A stretch of 21,952 nt of DNA from STD1-80 sp043802745. GTDB lineage: Bacteria; Patescibacteriota; Minisyncoccia; Minisyncoccales; CG1-02-41-26. The stretch is from NCBI GenBank assembly GCA_043802745.1, contig JAZDKU010000033.1, positions 1 to 21,952 of the forward strand. The letters are read 5' to 3'. The notes beneath the pieces were generated by a model. That model did not search any database and was not told the DNA's origin. It worked only from the letters and a program-made list of their open reading frames with translations. The stretch's first letter is position 1; each line of letters starts with the position of its first letter. Shown piece by piece: positions 12,736 to 21,176 of this stretch. The translations under genes were made by a program, and so were the position numbers.

Positions 12736-14490
12736 AATGAGTTCCACAAACAAAGCACTGCTCCAGGCCTGGGACCAACAGCCTTGAGATTTTAATTCAG
12801 AGGCCGAGCTAAGCTCGGCATGACAGCCAATAACGCCAATACTTAAAATTTCTTTGGTGCTAGCTGTTATTATTTTGTCAATATAAGCCCGATATCTTTC
12901 CGGGTTGTTTCTTTTTAAAACAATAGCTGTTAAATTATTTAGATAAAACCAAGAATCACCTGAATGATAACTTTGCGGATTCTCACCCGTATGATTGGCA
13001 TTAAAATAAACAGAGTTTTTATCAATTGTAGCCACGCCTCCCCACGGAAGCCATAAAGCATTCAAAGCATTGTCAAAACATAATTGCCACTCTTTCTGTT
13101 CTAAAAGCTCTGGGTAAATATAATAAGCTAAAAATATATTGGGCCTTATTGTTTCATCATAAAGACCATCTTTTAAAAATTTTCCATTCCAAAATTTTTC
13201 TTTGACCTTAAACTTTAAACTTGTTTCCGCAATTTTATAAGAATTATTTTTTGTTAAACTAAAAGCTGTTTTAAGCATACATAGCTTTAAAGCCATCAGC
13301 TCTATCCTTTCGCCTTTTCTATCAATTGAATCCATCCAACTGCCATCTTGGCTTGTTGAGTTTATCAAATTTTCAAAAAACCTTGCTAAATATTTTTTAA
13401 TTCTCCAAAGAGTAATCTCATTAACTTTGCTTGTTTCCATTACTTCGCTGGTTCTTTTAAAAAGCCAGCCAATAGAGTCTGCGTTTTTTTGCTTCTCGTG
13501 ATTATACTTATTTGGCAAAAGCCCGCTATTCCCTATCAAACTAAAGCTTTGCAAACATATTTTCCAAAAAATATCTGCTTGTTTTTCCAGCAAAGCTTTA
13601 ATCGATATTAAAGCATCACGAGAATATGGCTCAAAAAACCAAGGCAAGCCAGCAGAAATCTGTTTTTTACTTGAGTCATTATAAATCAATTCTCGCAAAG
13701 AATTTTGCGCGCAACAGTAAGCCATAGACAACTCTGGATTTTTTAATTTAGAAAAATCTATTGATGTTTTAATAGCCTGCCTTTTTTCTTGCTTTAGCTT
13801 AGCTGTTTTACTAAAAACGTAATTGACTTCTGCTATGGCCTGCTTTTTTGTGTTTCCTACTGCTAGAACCATTTTTTGAGCTTTTATTCTCAAAGCCCAA
13901 AAAACATGTCTTTCAAATGGAGGAGAATTTCTTTTAATATCATAAGCATAAATTCTTTTTTGCCACTGTTCTTTAATGCAAGCGCCAGGCCTGTTCAATC
14001 TGATAGCTAAAAAGACTTTTTCTTTCCCATTTTGGCATTCTATTATTATATTTTTTTTATTTGGTTCAATAGTATAAAATCTTTTTTCTTCGCTACTGCC
14101 ATAAATCGGCTTGAAGTCTAAAAATAAGTCAAACTCGGCACTCGGCGCTAGTTCATAGACTAGGGCGCAATGATTTTCTGGCAAGAAAAAACTTTCTTCA
14201 ATAATTCCTTTTTTTGTTTTAAAAGCGCGAGTATGGCGCCAAAACTCATTTCCAAAATTTAAAACCTCTTCTTTTTCTATTAGCGATATGCTTTCAACAA
14301 CTTTAAATAAATTGTCAGTGTTTCTAAAAAACCACCCGTTGTAACGGCTAGTATTGGCATTAAAAAAAGAGGCAAAATCTCCTCTTTTATTGGCTGTTAA
14401 AAAACCGACATTACTCTCTGCCTCTTTTTTTAAAATTTCTTGCTTTAAAAAACTTCTTGTTAATTTATTTAATTTATGGGTTATCTCCAT
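12691..14490 (-). CDS. Glycogen debranching enzyme, GH15/GDE_C-like
   Basis: 599 residues. An N-terminal beta domain (about 1-240, including NTSRYNGWFFRNTDN) is followed by an (alpha/alpha)6 catalytic barrel from about 250. GLPWFFEPYSRDALIS (281-296), NSGLLPNKY, the GENPQSYHSGDSWFYLNNL segment and the closing QGCWSQAWSSALFVELIREL are the signature regions of amylo-alpha-1,6-glucosidases. It would cleave alpha-1,6 branches of stored glucan. The gene starts inside the end of the glycogen synthase gene (17-base overlap), showing translational coupling. Residues 556-565 (CHAELSSASE) lie on a perfect DNA palindrome, and the last residues come from an A/T repeat, so the C-terminus has been reshaped by repeats. 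Confidence 0.85.
   Translation of the reverse strand: MEITHKLNKLTRSFLKQEILKKEAESNVGFLTANKRGDFASFFNANTSRYNGWFFRNTDNLFKVVESISLIEKEEVLNFGNEFWRHTRAFKTKKGIIEESFFLPENHCALVYELAPSAEFDLFLDFKPIYGSSEEKRFYTIEPNKKNIIIECQNGKEKVFLAIRLNRPGACIKEQWQKRIYAYDIKRNSPPFERHVFWALRIKAQKMVLAVGNTKKQAIAEVNYVFSKTAKLKQEKRQAIKTSIDFSKLKNPELSMAYCCAQNSLRELIYNDSSKKQISAGLPWFFEPYSRDALISIKALLEKQADIFWKICLQSFSLIGNSGLLPNKYNHEKQKNADSIGWLFKRTSEVMETSKVNEITLWRIKKYLARFFENLINSTSQDGSWMDSIDRKGERIELMALKLCMLKTAFSLTKNNSYKIAETSLKFKVKEKFWNGKFLKDGLYDETIRPNIFLAYYIYPELLEQKEWQLCFDNALNALWLPWGGVATIDKNSVYFNANHTGENPQSYHSGDSWFYLNNLTAIVLKRNNPERYRAYIDKIITASTKEILSIGVIGCHAELSSASELKSQGCWSQAWSSALFVELIRELKIKNEKLKTAI
12803..12819. repeat. 17-bp palindrome in the debranching-enzyme gene
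   Basis: GCCGAGCT-A-AGCTCGGC, perfect arms around one base, encoding part of CHAELSSASE. It resembles short dispersed repeats that give CHAEL... peptides in unrelated bacterial ORFs, as I remember them. Confidence 0.55.
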
Positions 14491-16351
14491 TTAATTTATC
14501 GACTGCCTTATTGTGGGCAATGATGTAATTTTTTATTAAAATTTTCCAATCAGCCATATTGGCTAAATTTCTAGCTTGAATTTTATTTTCCACTCTTTGG
14601 TTGGTTGAAAGTTTTAAAAAGCTATAAAGAATCTCTTCTAAATCGCCAACGCTATTTTCTTCACTTTTTCCCATGCGATTGAGCAAGAAAACCCCTGGCA
14701 ATTTTTTACCAGTTATATATTCAGAACAAAATCGGCCAAAACCAGCCAAATCGGTAGTTACCGAACTCACGCCCAAAGCAGCCGATTCCAAGGGCGTATA
14801 GCCCCATGGCTCGTAAGTGGAGGGGAAAACGCCTAAGTGGCTCCCCTGAATTGCCTCATCAGCGGTTAAGTTTAAAATTCCATCAGCCCCATTTAAATAT
14901 ATGGGATAAAAAATAACTTTTACCTTATCTTCTTTGGCATTTAAAAGGCTCTCTGCTTCAAGCATTTGTAAAATAGCGTCATTACTATCGTTTAGATTAT
15001 GGGTGCAAATCGGCGGATTTCCCGCCCGCAACGCTTCGCCGTGTAGCGATGCGGGCGGGCCCTGTTTCTTAAATTTTAAAATTTTGTTTTTAATTTCAGC
15101 TAAAGCGTCCTCTTCGTTTTCAAAAATATCTGATTTTTCCATTTTACTTCCGCTAATCAAAGCCTTCATTATATTTCCCTCCACATCCTCTTCAATTGAT
15201 TCAAGCTGATCTTTGATATCAGTGTAAATTTCCCTAGATTCTATGAGCTCTCTCTTGATGTTTTGGATTTGAGCTGGTACCCAAAAAAATGCCACCACTG
15301 TTTTTTTACTTTTTTCTTGTTTTAATTTCTTATTTAATTTGCCAAGCGATTTTATAAAAATATCAATGCCTTTATTCTTTAGCTCGTATCTTCCAATAGT
15401 AAAATATACCAGCGTATTCTTTAAATCAAAAACATAGTATGGGAAAAAATACCAGAAAAAGAATTCTTTTATTTTATCCCTTTGCATTTTATGCTTAATA
15501 GAAATTTGTTCAATACTTGGAAACCGCGACATATCCAAGCCATTGGGTAATAAAACATCTGGAAATCTGTTTAAGATTGTTTCGCTTTCCAAGCCTGTTA
15601 TTTGACTAACTGTGGTAAAAACATCTGTTTTTTGAGCGCAAGCATACTCTATTTGATGCTTGGCTTGAATGCCATATTTATACGACTCCTCTTTTGAATT
15701 AACTTTTCCCAAAAAAGAATCAAGGGAAACATTATTAGCCGCCAAAGTTCGCCCTAAAATAGTGGCGTGGGTGGTAAAAACAGTGCCAACTGAAAGGGCT
15801 CGTGATTTTAGGTATAAAAGTCCTGCTCCCGAAAGCCACTCGTGGAATTGAGCCACTACTTTTTTATTTGGCATTGCTTGTGATAGCTTTTCAATTAATC
15901 TGCCACTTGTATAGGCCCAAATAACTGGCTCTGTATAATCATAGGGCGAGTTAAAGGAATCAACTTGAAATTTCTCCCAGAGTTCTTTTTTTACTTCATC
16001 TCCCATTCCTATGAATTTAGAGGAATCAATTAAAATTACTTTTGGGTTTCCTGGCATTAGCCAATAGCCAAATTTTAATAAAAATCCTTGCTTTTCCAAA
16101 TCCAAAAAATCTTGCTTCCATTCGTCTGGAACATTTGCTTCCTCAAACTCACCTTTACTGCTTTCCCTAAAATACGGGCCAATAAGGCAGTAATTTTCTC
16201 CGTATTGCTCGACCGTAGGCCTAGTTTTTGACTTTAAAACAGTCCATATGCCTCCAATTTTATTGCAAACCTCCCAAGAGACCTCAAATAAAAAGTCGGC
16301 TTTTGGTTTGATGTCTTTGTCCAAATTTTTATATTTTCTTAATTGCTTCAC
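14474..16351 (-). CDS. Glycogen synthase, GT3 (eukaryote-type)
   Basis: 625 residues from a GTG at 16351, which follows GGGTAG and overlaps the DUF5752 gene by 23 bases. GT3 signatures are clear: FEVSWEVCNKIGGIWTVLKSK (22-42), NYCLIGPY, QFHEWLSGAGLLYLK, FTTHATILGR, the NKGIDIF segment and the catalytic Glu region FPSTYEPWGYTPLE (509-522) followed by VTTDLAGFGRF. It transfers glucose from a nucleotide sugar to alpha-1,4-glucan; the family uses UDP-glucose in eukaryotes, donor here unknown. Residues 431-446 (GPPASLHGEALRAGNP) are an insertion from the palindrome at 15021-15059, in a variable part just before the conserved THNLND. Coupled to DUF5752 and debranching genes. Confidence 0.92.
   Translation of the reverse strand: MKQLRKYKNLDKDIKPKADFLFEVSWEVCNKIGGIWTVLKSKTRPTVEQYGENYCLIGPYFRESSKGEFEEANVPDEWKQDFLDLEKQGFLLKFGYWLMPGNPKVILIDSSKFIGMGDEVKKELWEKFQVDSFNSPYDYTEPVIWAYTSGRLIEKLSQAMPNKKVVAQFHEWLSGAGLLYLKSRALSVGTVFTTHATILGRTLAANNVSLDSFLGKVNSKEESYKYGIQAKHQIEYACAQKTDVFTTVSQITGLESETILNRFPDVLLPNGLDMSRFPSIEQISIKHKMQRDKIKEFFFWYFFPYYVFDLKNTLVYFTIGRYELKNKGIDIFIKSLGKLNKKLKQEKSKKTVVAFFWVPAQIQNIKRELIESREIYTDIKDQLESIEEDVEGNIMKALISGSKMEKSDIFENEEDALAEIKNKILKFKKQGPPASLHGEALRAGNPPICTHNLNDSNDAILQMLEAESLLNAKEDKVKVIFYPIYLNGADGILNLTADEAIQGSHLGVFPSTYEPWGYTPLESAALGVSSVTTDLAGFGRFCSEYITGKKLPGVFLLNRMGKSEENSVGDLEEILYSFLKLSTNQRVENKIQARNLANMADWKILIKNYIIAHNKAVDKLNGDNP
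15021..15059. repeat. In-frame palindromic element, copy C (in glycogen synthase)
   Basis: CCCGCCCGCA-ACGCT (15021-15035) pairs with AGCGA-TGCGGGCGGG (15045-15059), a 15-bp stem with one mismatch and a 9-base loop. Same family, same coding strand and same reading frame as the thpR copy. Encoded peptide: GPPASLHGEALRAG. Confidence 0.88.
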
Positions 16352-16598
16352 CTACCCTTTTTAGGGCATCTATTTTGTTCTTAGCTTTTTTCAGCTCTGT
16401 GGCAACCTTTTTGTTTTTTAAAATTTCTTCGACCCACTTAGCAAAATCGTTTTTTGTTTTATCCACATGAAAAGCGTAAGTTTCTTCAGCCATTTCTTCA
16501 AGAGCGTTTTTTAAATCTCGCAAATCACTTAAAATTCGCCCGTCTTTTGCCCAAAATCTGGCCGGCCCTTCTGCTTTTATTGTTTTTGGTTTAATCAT
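16329..16598 (-). CDS. DUF5752 family protein
   Basis: 89 residues. The pattern GPARFWAKDGRILSDLRDLKNALEEM, then FHVDKTKNDFAKWVEEILKNKKVATELKKA matches the small DUF5752 family, which I recall as a neighbour or appendage of GH57 and glycosyltransferase genes. It is mostly helical and has no catalytic motif, so a regulatory or partner role in glucan metabolism is likely. It starts 21 bases after the GH57 stop and overlaps the glycogen synthase start by 23 bases, placing it in the middle of the operon. Confidence 0.75.
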   Translation of the reverse strand: MIKPKTIKAEGPARFWAKDGRILSDLRDLKNALEEMAEETYAFHVDKTKNDFAKWVEEILKNKKVATELKKAKNKIDALKRVGEAIKKI

Positions 16599-16619
16599 TT
16601 TGTTAACTGTTAATTGTTA

Positions 16620-17825
16620 TCATGCGACCTTTATTTTATTATAATCCTTTTCCAGTCTAAGTTGCAAATCACTTAAAATATTCATATATGAAATAAAACA
16701 ATCATAAGGACTTTCGTATGGATTGAAATACTTATGCACATCTCCATCAGAAAACCATTTTGTGCACATATAATAAAAATGGTCTGACGTTTGCAATTTG
16801 CGCCAAAGGTCAATTAATGGCTTGCTTTTAGTAAGCAAAACTTGAGGCTCTAAAGAATAAATTTTTTGCGCTGCCTCTCTTTGCATTTGATTACCAAGCC
16901 AGGCTGACAAATCTCTTTCTGTGTCAGCCCAAGAAATTGCGCTCTGGCAGTCTATTTCACCGATTGGTTTATAAATTTTAGCAACTTCTGAAGGCGTTTT
17001 AAAGTTGTTGTCTGGATGTTTTAAAATTTCATTTGGTAAATTTTCCAAAAATTGGAAAATTCCCGTGTCTTCCCATTGATGTTCGCCAAATGTTTCATAA
17101 TCCATAAATAAATTTACTACTTGGCCATTGCCATTAACTCTGTTAACCCATGAAGTAAATTTATCAGCCGTTAAGGGCCACTCTGGCCATTCTTTAGAGG
17201 AAAACCTAAAAGATATGTCGTCGCTTAATTGATAATTGCGCATTAAAACATTCAAGTTTTTTGTGCTTGCAGCCTTATAAACAAAGTCTGGGCTTCGCCA
17301 TCCTAAAATTTGCTTTGCCCCTTCAGTTAAAACAGTTTTGTAGCCCATAGTTTCAATAGTTTTTGCCATTTCATTGTTAAATGACAACTCGGTGTTGCGA
17401 AAGGTTATTGGGGTGTAGTTAAAAATATCTTTAAGCTTTTTTTTATGTTGGCTAATTTGCTTCTTAAATTCATCCTGTGAATATAGAAAAGCTAATGAGT
17501 GATGAAAGGTTTCCCCAATTAATTCACACTGGCCTGTTTTCACTAGCTTTTTAAAACTTTCTAAAACATTAGGAAAATCTTTTTCTAATTGTTCTAAAAT
17601 AAGCCCGGTAATGCTAAAACTTATTTTAAATTTATTTTTATATTTTTTTATTAAATCCAAAAGCAAAGCATTGGTTGGTAAGTAGCATTTTCTAGCAATG
17701 CGCTCCAAATAAAACTTGTTCATTTCTTCATCAAAGTAAGCATTGTTTTGGCCAATATTAAAAACCGAGAATCTATTAATTCTATAAGGCTGGTGCACAT
17801 GAAAATATAAACAAACGCTTGGCAT
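16620..17825 (-). CDS. GH57 alpha-amylase/glucanotransferase
   Basis: 401 residues, the compact GH57 form. HVHQPYR at residues 9-15 is GH57 region I; CELIGETFHHSLAFL (100-114), FRNTELSFNN with Glu146 as the likely nucleophile, and LFMDYETFGEHQW with Asp242 as the likely acid/base follow in order. GH57 enzymes hydrolyse, transfer or branch alpha-glucans in the cytoplasm; no signal peptide is present. Its position between PEP synthase and glycogen synthase suggests work on the stored glucan. The start is preceded by a two-hairpin element (17826-17917) and there is no Shine-Dalgarno site. Confidence 0.9.
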   Translation of the reverse strand: MPSVCLYFHVHQPYRINRFSVFNIGQNNAYFDEEMNKFYLERIARKCYLPTNALLLDLIKKYKNKFKISFSITGLILEQLEKDFPNVLESFKKLVKTGQCELIGETFHHSLAFLYSQDEFKKQISQHKKKLKDIFNYTPITFRNTELSFNNEMAKTIETMGYKTVLTEGAKQILGWRSPDFVYKAASTKNLNVLMRNYQLSDDISFRFSSKEWPEWPLTADKFTSWVNRVNGNGQVVNLFMDYETFGEHQWEDTGIFQFLENLPNEILKHPDNNFKTPSEVAKIYKPIGEIDCQSAISWADTERDLSAWLGNQMQREAAQKIYSLEPQVLLTKSKPLIDLWRKLQTSDHFYYMCTKWFSDGDVHKYFNPYESPYDCFISYMNILSDLQLRLEKDYNKIKVA

Positions 17826-17917
17826 GTTAGTTATCGTTAATGAGTGAAACGAATTTACGAGAACTTACACCCCGTGAAACGCGACTTTCAGGGAGCTGTT
17901 TCACTGGGGTTATTTTT
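17826..17917 (+). repeat. Two-hairpin element, copy 2 (before GH57, in ppsA 3' end)
   Basis: Same architecture as 8677-8770. Hairpin I: GT.AGTT.TCGT.AAT.GAG(TGAAA)C.ATT.ACGA.AACT.AC; hairpin II: CCCC-GTGAAAC (17870-17880) with GTTTCAC-T-GGGG (17898-17909), then TTATTTTT. Every base change relative to copy 1 inside the stems of hairpin I keeps pairing. The element provides the last eight residues and stop codon of ppsA. Confidence 0.68.
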
Positions 17918-20341
17918 CGACAAAGCTAAAATGGTTTTTATGACTGTGTCGGGGTTTAAAGAAATGCTTTCTATGCCCTCTTGCATTAAAAATTCAGCAA
18001 AGTCTGGAAAATCGCTTGGGGCTTGGCCACAAATCCCACAATATTTATTTTTTTCCTTACAGGTCTTAATAACTTTTCTTAATAATTCTTTCACGGCCTG
18101 GTTTCGCTCATCGCCAATATGGCTTAAGGTGCCGTTGTCTCTATCCAAGCCCAAGGTTAACTGGGTTAAATCATTTGAGCCAATGCTCATCCCATCAAAT
18201 ATTTCCAAAAAATCATCAATCAAAATAACATTGCTTGGAATTTCACACATTACATAAATTTCTAAGCCATCTTTTCCGCTCTCCAAACCTTTTTCTCTTA
18301 AAATAGCGAGAACTTTTTTACCCTCATCCACGGTGCGGCAAAACGGAATCATTAGCTTTATATTTTTCAAGCCAAAAACATTTCTCGCCCTTTTTATGGC
18401 GTCACATTCCATTAAGAATGCTGGCTTAAACCTTTCATCATAATAGCGACTAGCTCCCCTCCAGCCAATCATCGGATTTTCTTCTTTTGGCTCAAAAATT
18501 GACCCACCCAAAAGCTCGGCGTATTCATTTGTTTTAAAATCTGAAAACCGCACAATCACTGGCTTTGGAAAAAATGCGCAAGCAATTTGCCCAATGCCTT
18601 CAGCTAACTCTTTAACAAAGTATTCTTTTTTGTCTTTATGCTCAACCGTGATGTTTTCTATTTTGTTAACAATTTTTTTAACTTCCTCAAGCGAAATTTC
18701 AGGATTATTCTTAGCTAAAATCGCTCTGGCTAAAGCCGGTGATTTTAAACTATCAAAATAATGCAAAGCCATAGGGTGAACTTTTATTTTTTCAGCAATA
18801 ATAAATTCTTCTCTTGCTAATCCAGCTCCGTCTTGTGGCAAAGAACAGGCCTTAAAAGCAGAGTCTGGGGAGCCGATATTAACTGTTATTTTAACTGGCA
18901 AGTGGGGGGATGTTTTTAAATTAAAAACTTGCTTTTCAAATTTTAATTCCCCAGAAAAAACTTTTCCCAAAAATCCAGATGAACAATCAACTGTAATCAT
19001 TTGCTTTGTCTTTAAAATTTTTGAAGCTTTTTTACTGCCCACAATACAAGGTATGCCAAGCTCGCGAGAAATAATGGCTGCGTGGCAAACTCGCCCGCCC
19101 TCGTCCGTAACAATAGCCCCAGCCAATCGCATAATTGGCACCCAGTCAGGGTCGGTCATTTTTGTTACCAACACATCGCCTTGCTGAAAGCTGGAAATTT
19201 TAGCCACATCTTGAATCACCCTAGCCCTGCCAACGCCAATTCTATTGCCAACCGCAATGCCCTCAATAAGGGGCCTTTGCGTTGTTTTTAATTGAAATTC
19301 TTCGTAAGTTGTTTTTCCTTTTTGCGATTGCACTGTTTCGGGGCGGGACTGCACAATAAAAAGCTCGCCAGTTTTACCATCTCTTGCCCATTCAATATCT
19401 TGAGGAGTGCCATAATGATCTTCAATTATTATGGCCCACTTGGCTAATTTTAGAATATCATGCTCATCCAAAGAAAACTCTAATTGTTTTTTCCTTGACA
19501 CTATTGCATTTTTTAGCCCGCCAGTTTTGCTGTAAATATATTTAAAATTCTTTCTACCTAAATTTTTCACGATAATCGGCTTAAATCCTTCTTGTAAAGT
19601 TGGCTTAAAAACAAAAAATTCATCAGGCGTTATCCTGCCCTTAACAATTAACTCTCCCAAGCCATATATAGAATTTATTAAAACAATATTTGGAAAGCCA
19701 GTTTCTGTGTCTAAGGTAAACATCACCCCAGAAGAGCCAAGATCAGATCTAACCATTTTTATAACCCCAGCAGACAGGGCAATTTTTAAGTGGTCAAAAC
19801 CTTTAGCTTCTCGATAAGCAATGGCTCTGTCGGTAAACAAAGAAGAGATACACTTTTTAATTGATAGCAAAACATTTTTATCACCTTTTATATTTAGATA
19901 CGACTCCATTTGCCCAGCAAAACTTGCGCCTTTTAAATCTTCAGCTGTGGCAGAGGATCTAACTGCCACATCTGTGTATTTTTGCCCATAAAAAGCAGAG
20001 AGTTTTCGGTAAGCATCGATAATTTCTTGCTCCAAGTCGGGCGGAAATTCGCCTTGCAAAATTAAATTTCTCACTTTCACACCAGTTTGATGTAAGCTTA
20101 CCAAATCCTTTGGATCAAAACTGGCAAAAATTTCTTTTATTTGTTTGTCAATTTGATTAAATTTTAAAAAATGCCAAAAAGAACTTGAGGTTAAGGCAAA
20201 TCCATTGGGAATGTTAACGCCTTTTTCTTTTAGCTTGGAGTACATCTCCCCCAGGGAAGCATTTTTACCCCCCACCAACTCAATATCTTTTTTCGTTATC
20301 TCATCAAACCACAAAATATACTTAATTGTTTTTATTTCCAT
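17888..20341 (-). CDS. ppsA: Phosphoenolpyruvate synthase
   Basis: 817 residues, full length. The ATP-grasp part has GGKNASLGEM (24-33), AVRSSATAEDLKGASFAGQ and DIEWARDGKTGELFIVQSRPET; the phosphohistidine domain has GGRVCHAAIISRELGIPC with His420; the PEP/pyruvate barrel has NPMIGWRGASRYY, MCEIPSN, SIGSNDLTQ and the catalytic CGICGQAPS. It turns pyruvate and ATP into PEP, AMP and phosphate, the entry to gluconeogenesis, which fits its place upstream of glycogen genes. The final NNPSETAP after TILALSK comes from the two-hairpin element rather than from a conserved core. The start is five bases from a REP pair. Confidence 0.95.
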   Translation of the reverse strand: MEIKTIKYILWFDEITKKDIELVGGKNASLGEMYSKLKEKGVNIPNGFALTSSSFWHFLKFNQIDKQIKEIFASFDPKDLVSLHQTGVKVRNLILQGEFPPDLEQEIIDAYRKLSAFYGQKYTDVAVRSSATAEDLKGASFAGQMESYLNIKGDKNVLLSIKKCISSLFTDRAIAYREAKGFDHLKIALSAGVIKMVRSDLGSSGVMFTLDTETGFPNIVLINSIYGLGELIVKGRITPDEFFVFKPTLQEGFKPIIVKNLGRKNFKYIYSKTGGLKNAIVSRKKQLEFSLDEHDILKLAKWAIIIEDHYGTPQDIEWARDGKTGELFIVQSRPETVQSQKGKTTYEEFQLKTTQRPLIEGIAVGNRIGVGRARVIQDVAKISSFQQGDVLVTKMTDPDWVPIMRLAGAIVTDEGGRVCHAAIISRELGIPCIVGSKKASKILKTKQMITVDCSSGFLGKVFSGELKFEKQVFNLKTSPHLPVKITVNIGSPDSAFKACSLPQDGAGLAREEFIIAEKIKVHPMALHYFDSLKSPALARAILAKNNPEISLEEVKKIVNKIENITVEHKDKKEYFVKELAEGIGQIACAFFPKPVIVRFSDFKTNEYAELLGGSIFEPKEENPMIGWRGASRYYDERFKPAFLMECDAIKRARNVFGLKNIKLMIPFCRTVDEGKKVLAILREKGLESGKDGLEIYVMCEIPSNVILIDDFLEIFDGMSIGSNDLTQLTLGLDRDNGTLSHIGDERNQAVKELLRKVIKTCKEKNKYCGICGQAPSDFPDFAEFLMQEGIESISLNPDTVIKTILALSKNNPSETAP

Positions 20342-20346
20342 AAGAT

Positions 20347-20396
20347 TGTATGAGGTCTGCCCTCGTACAAAACTGTACGAGGTCTGACCTTGATTA
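20347..20396. repeat. REP pair R1 (after transposase, before ppsA)
   Basis: Two head-to-head REP units, TGAGGTCTGCCCTCGTAC and GTACGAGGTCTGACCTTG, around AAAACT, so CTCGTAC and GTACGAG form a central 7-bp stem. Fifty bases match R2 (21127-21176) with one difference, in the same orientation. The TTA at 20394 is the transposase stop. Confidence 0.85.
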
Positions 20397-21116
20397 TTCT
20401 ATGATTTCACCTTTATGTTGAACCCAATTATTTACTGCTTGTTTGCATCCTTGAACCCCATCCATAACTTCGGTTAAAAAACTTTTTTCTGTTTCTATTA
20501 TAGAGGGAAAATTCTTTTTATCCAAATAATCGAAGAAGCTAGACCAGCGATATTCATTTTCTAAAAAACTAATGGCTTTTTTCGGATCAACTATCCCCTT
20601 TTCTTTCCAATCTGGCTCAATTAAGGCTATGGAATTAGTATGGATATACACAAAAACAACCCTTAATTGTTCGTCGGTTTCTATATGAACCGCATTAAAC
20701 CTATCTTGAAAAAAATGTCCATTTAATTTTATTTTATACTTTTCTTTAAAATAGACCGCGTATCCAGAGCCATATTTTTGCATAAATTTACTAATGCCAT
20801 TATCTTTTACCTGTCTCAATAGTAAGTGTATATGGTTAGGCATCAAGCAAAAAGCCAAAACCTCCACTAGTTTATCCCTTCTATCTGGCTCCAAAATAAA
20901 ATCTGTCGAGGTCAGACCTCGTACAGATTTCTTAAAAGTGGCTCTTTCTTGGCGACGTCTGGCAATGCTAACAGGATTAGCATTATTAAACTCATAAATA
21001 CTAAAAACGCCGCGGTAATAATCTTTAACATCGCCAAATAAAAGTTCATTGCCAATCCTGCGAATAGTTATGTGATAAATTTCTCCATTTTCAAATTGTC
21101 TTTTATCGTGTGGCAT
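20394..21116 (-). CDS. REP-associated tyrosine transposase (Y1/IS200-like)
   Basis: 240 residues. The HUH motif is LMPNHIHLLL (His95, His97) and the catalytic tyrosine is probably Tyr157 in VFVYIHTN; FMQKYGSGYAVYFKEKY, GHFFQDRF and YRWSSFFDY are also typical of RAYT proteins. These single-strand enzymes are linked to spread of REP hairpins. The gene is flanked by REP pairs, one in its leader ending 10 bases before ATG and one overlapping its stop. Residues 64-73 (SVRGLTSTDF) are encoded by a further REP unit within the gene, in a variable segment before the HUH core. All key residues are intact, so activity is possible. Confidence 0.9.
   Translation of the reverse strand: MPHDKRQFENGEIYHITIRRIGNELLFGDVKDYYRGVFSIYEFNNANPVSIARRRQERATFKKSVRGLTSTDFILEPDRRDKLVEVLAFCLMPNHIHLLLRQVKDNGISKFMQKYGSGYAVYFKEKYKIKLNGHFFQDRFNAVHIETDEQLRVVFVYIHTNSIALIEPDWKEKGIVDPKKAISFLENEYRWSSFFDYLDKKNFPSIIETEKSFLTEVMDGVQGCKQAVNNWVQHKGEIIE
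20899..20930. repeat. REP unit R3 inside the transposase gene
   Basis: AAATCTGT-CGAGGTC-A-GACCTCG-T-ACAGATTT, a 32-base palindrome with one bulged T. On the minus strand it shares CTGTACGAGGTCTGACCT exactly with the right halves of R1 and R2, so it is a single unit of the same REP family. Confidence 0.85.
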
Positions 21117-21126
21117 AAATTTAATC

Positions 21127-21176
21127 TGTATGAGGTCTGACCTCGTACAAAACTGTACGAGGTCTGACCTTGATTA
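21127..21176. repeat. REP pair R2 (transposase leader)
   Basis: TGAGGTCTGACCTCGTAC, AAAACT, GTACGAGGTCTGACCTTG; one base differs from R1. It forms the transposase leader and includes the stop codon (21174-21176) of the gene before it. Confidence 0.85.

Larger units (their letters stand above)
20347..21176. mobile_element. REP-flanked RAYT unit (REPtron-like)
   Basis: One transposase gene between two 50-bp direct copies of a REP pair. Removing one copy with the gene would leave the small membrane protein stop, one REP pair and the ppsA start in a compact arrangement, which fits insertion between co-oriented genes. Confidence 0.75.

Noticed and set aside
14934..15209. Plus-strand open frame opposite glycogen synthase
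   Set aside because: Shadow of the conserved GT3 gene and its palindrome.
20347..21176. CRISPR-like repeats
   Set aside because: Only two 50-bp copies about 780 bases apart with a gene between them; they are REP pairs, not spaced repeats.
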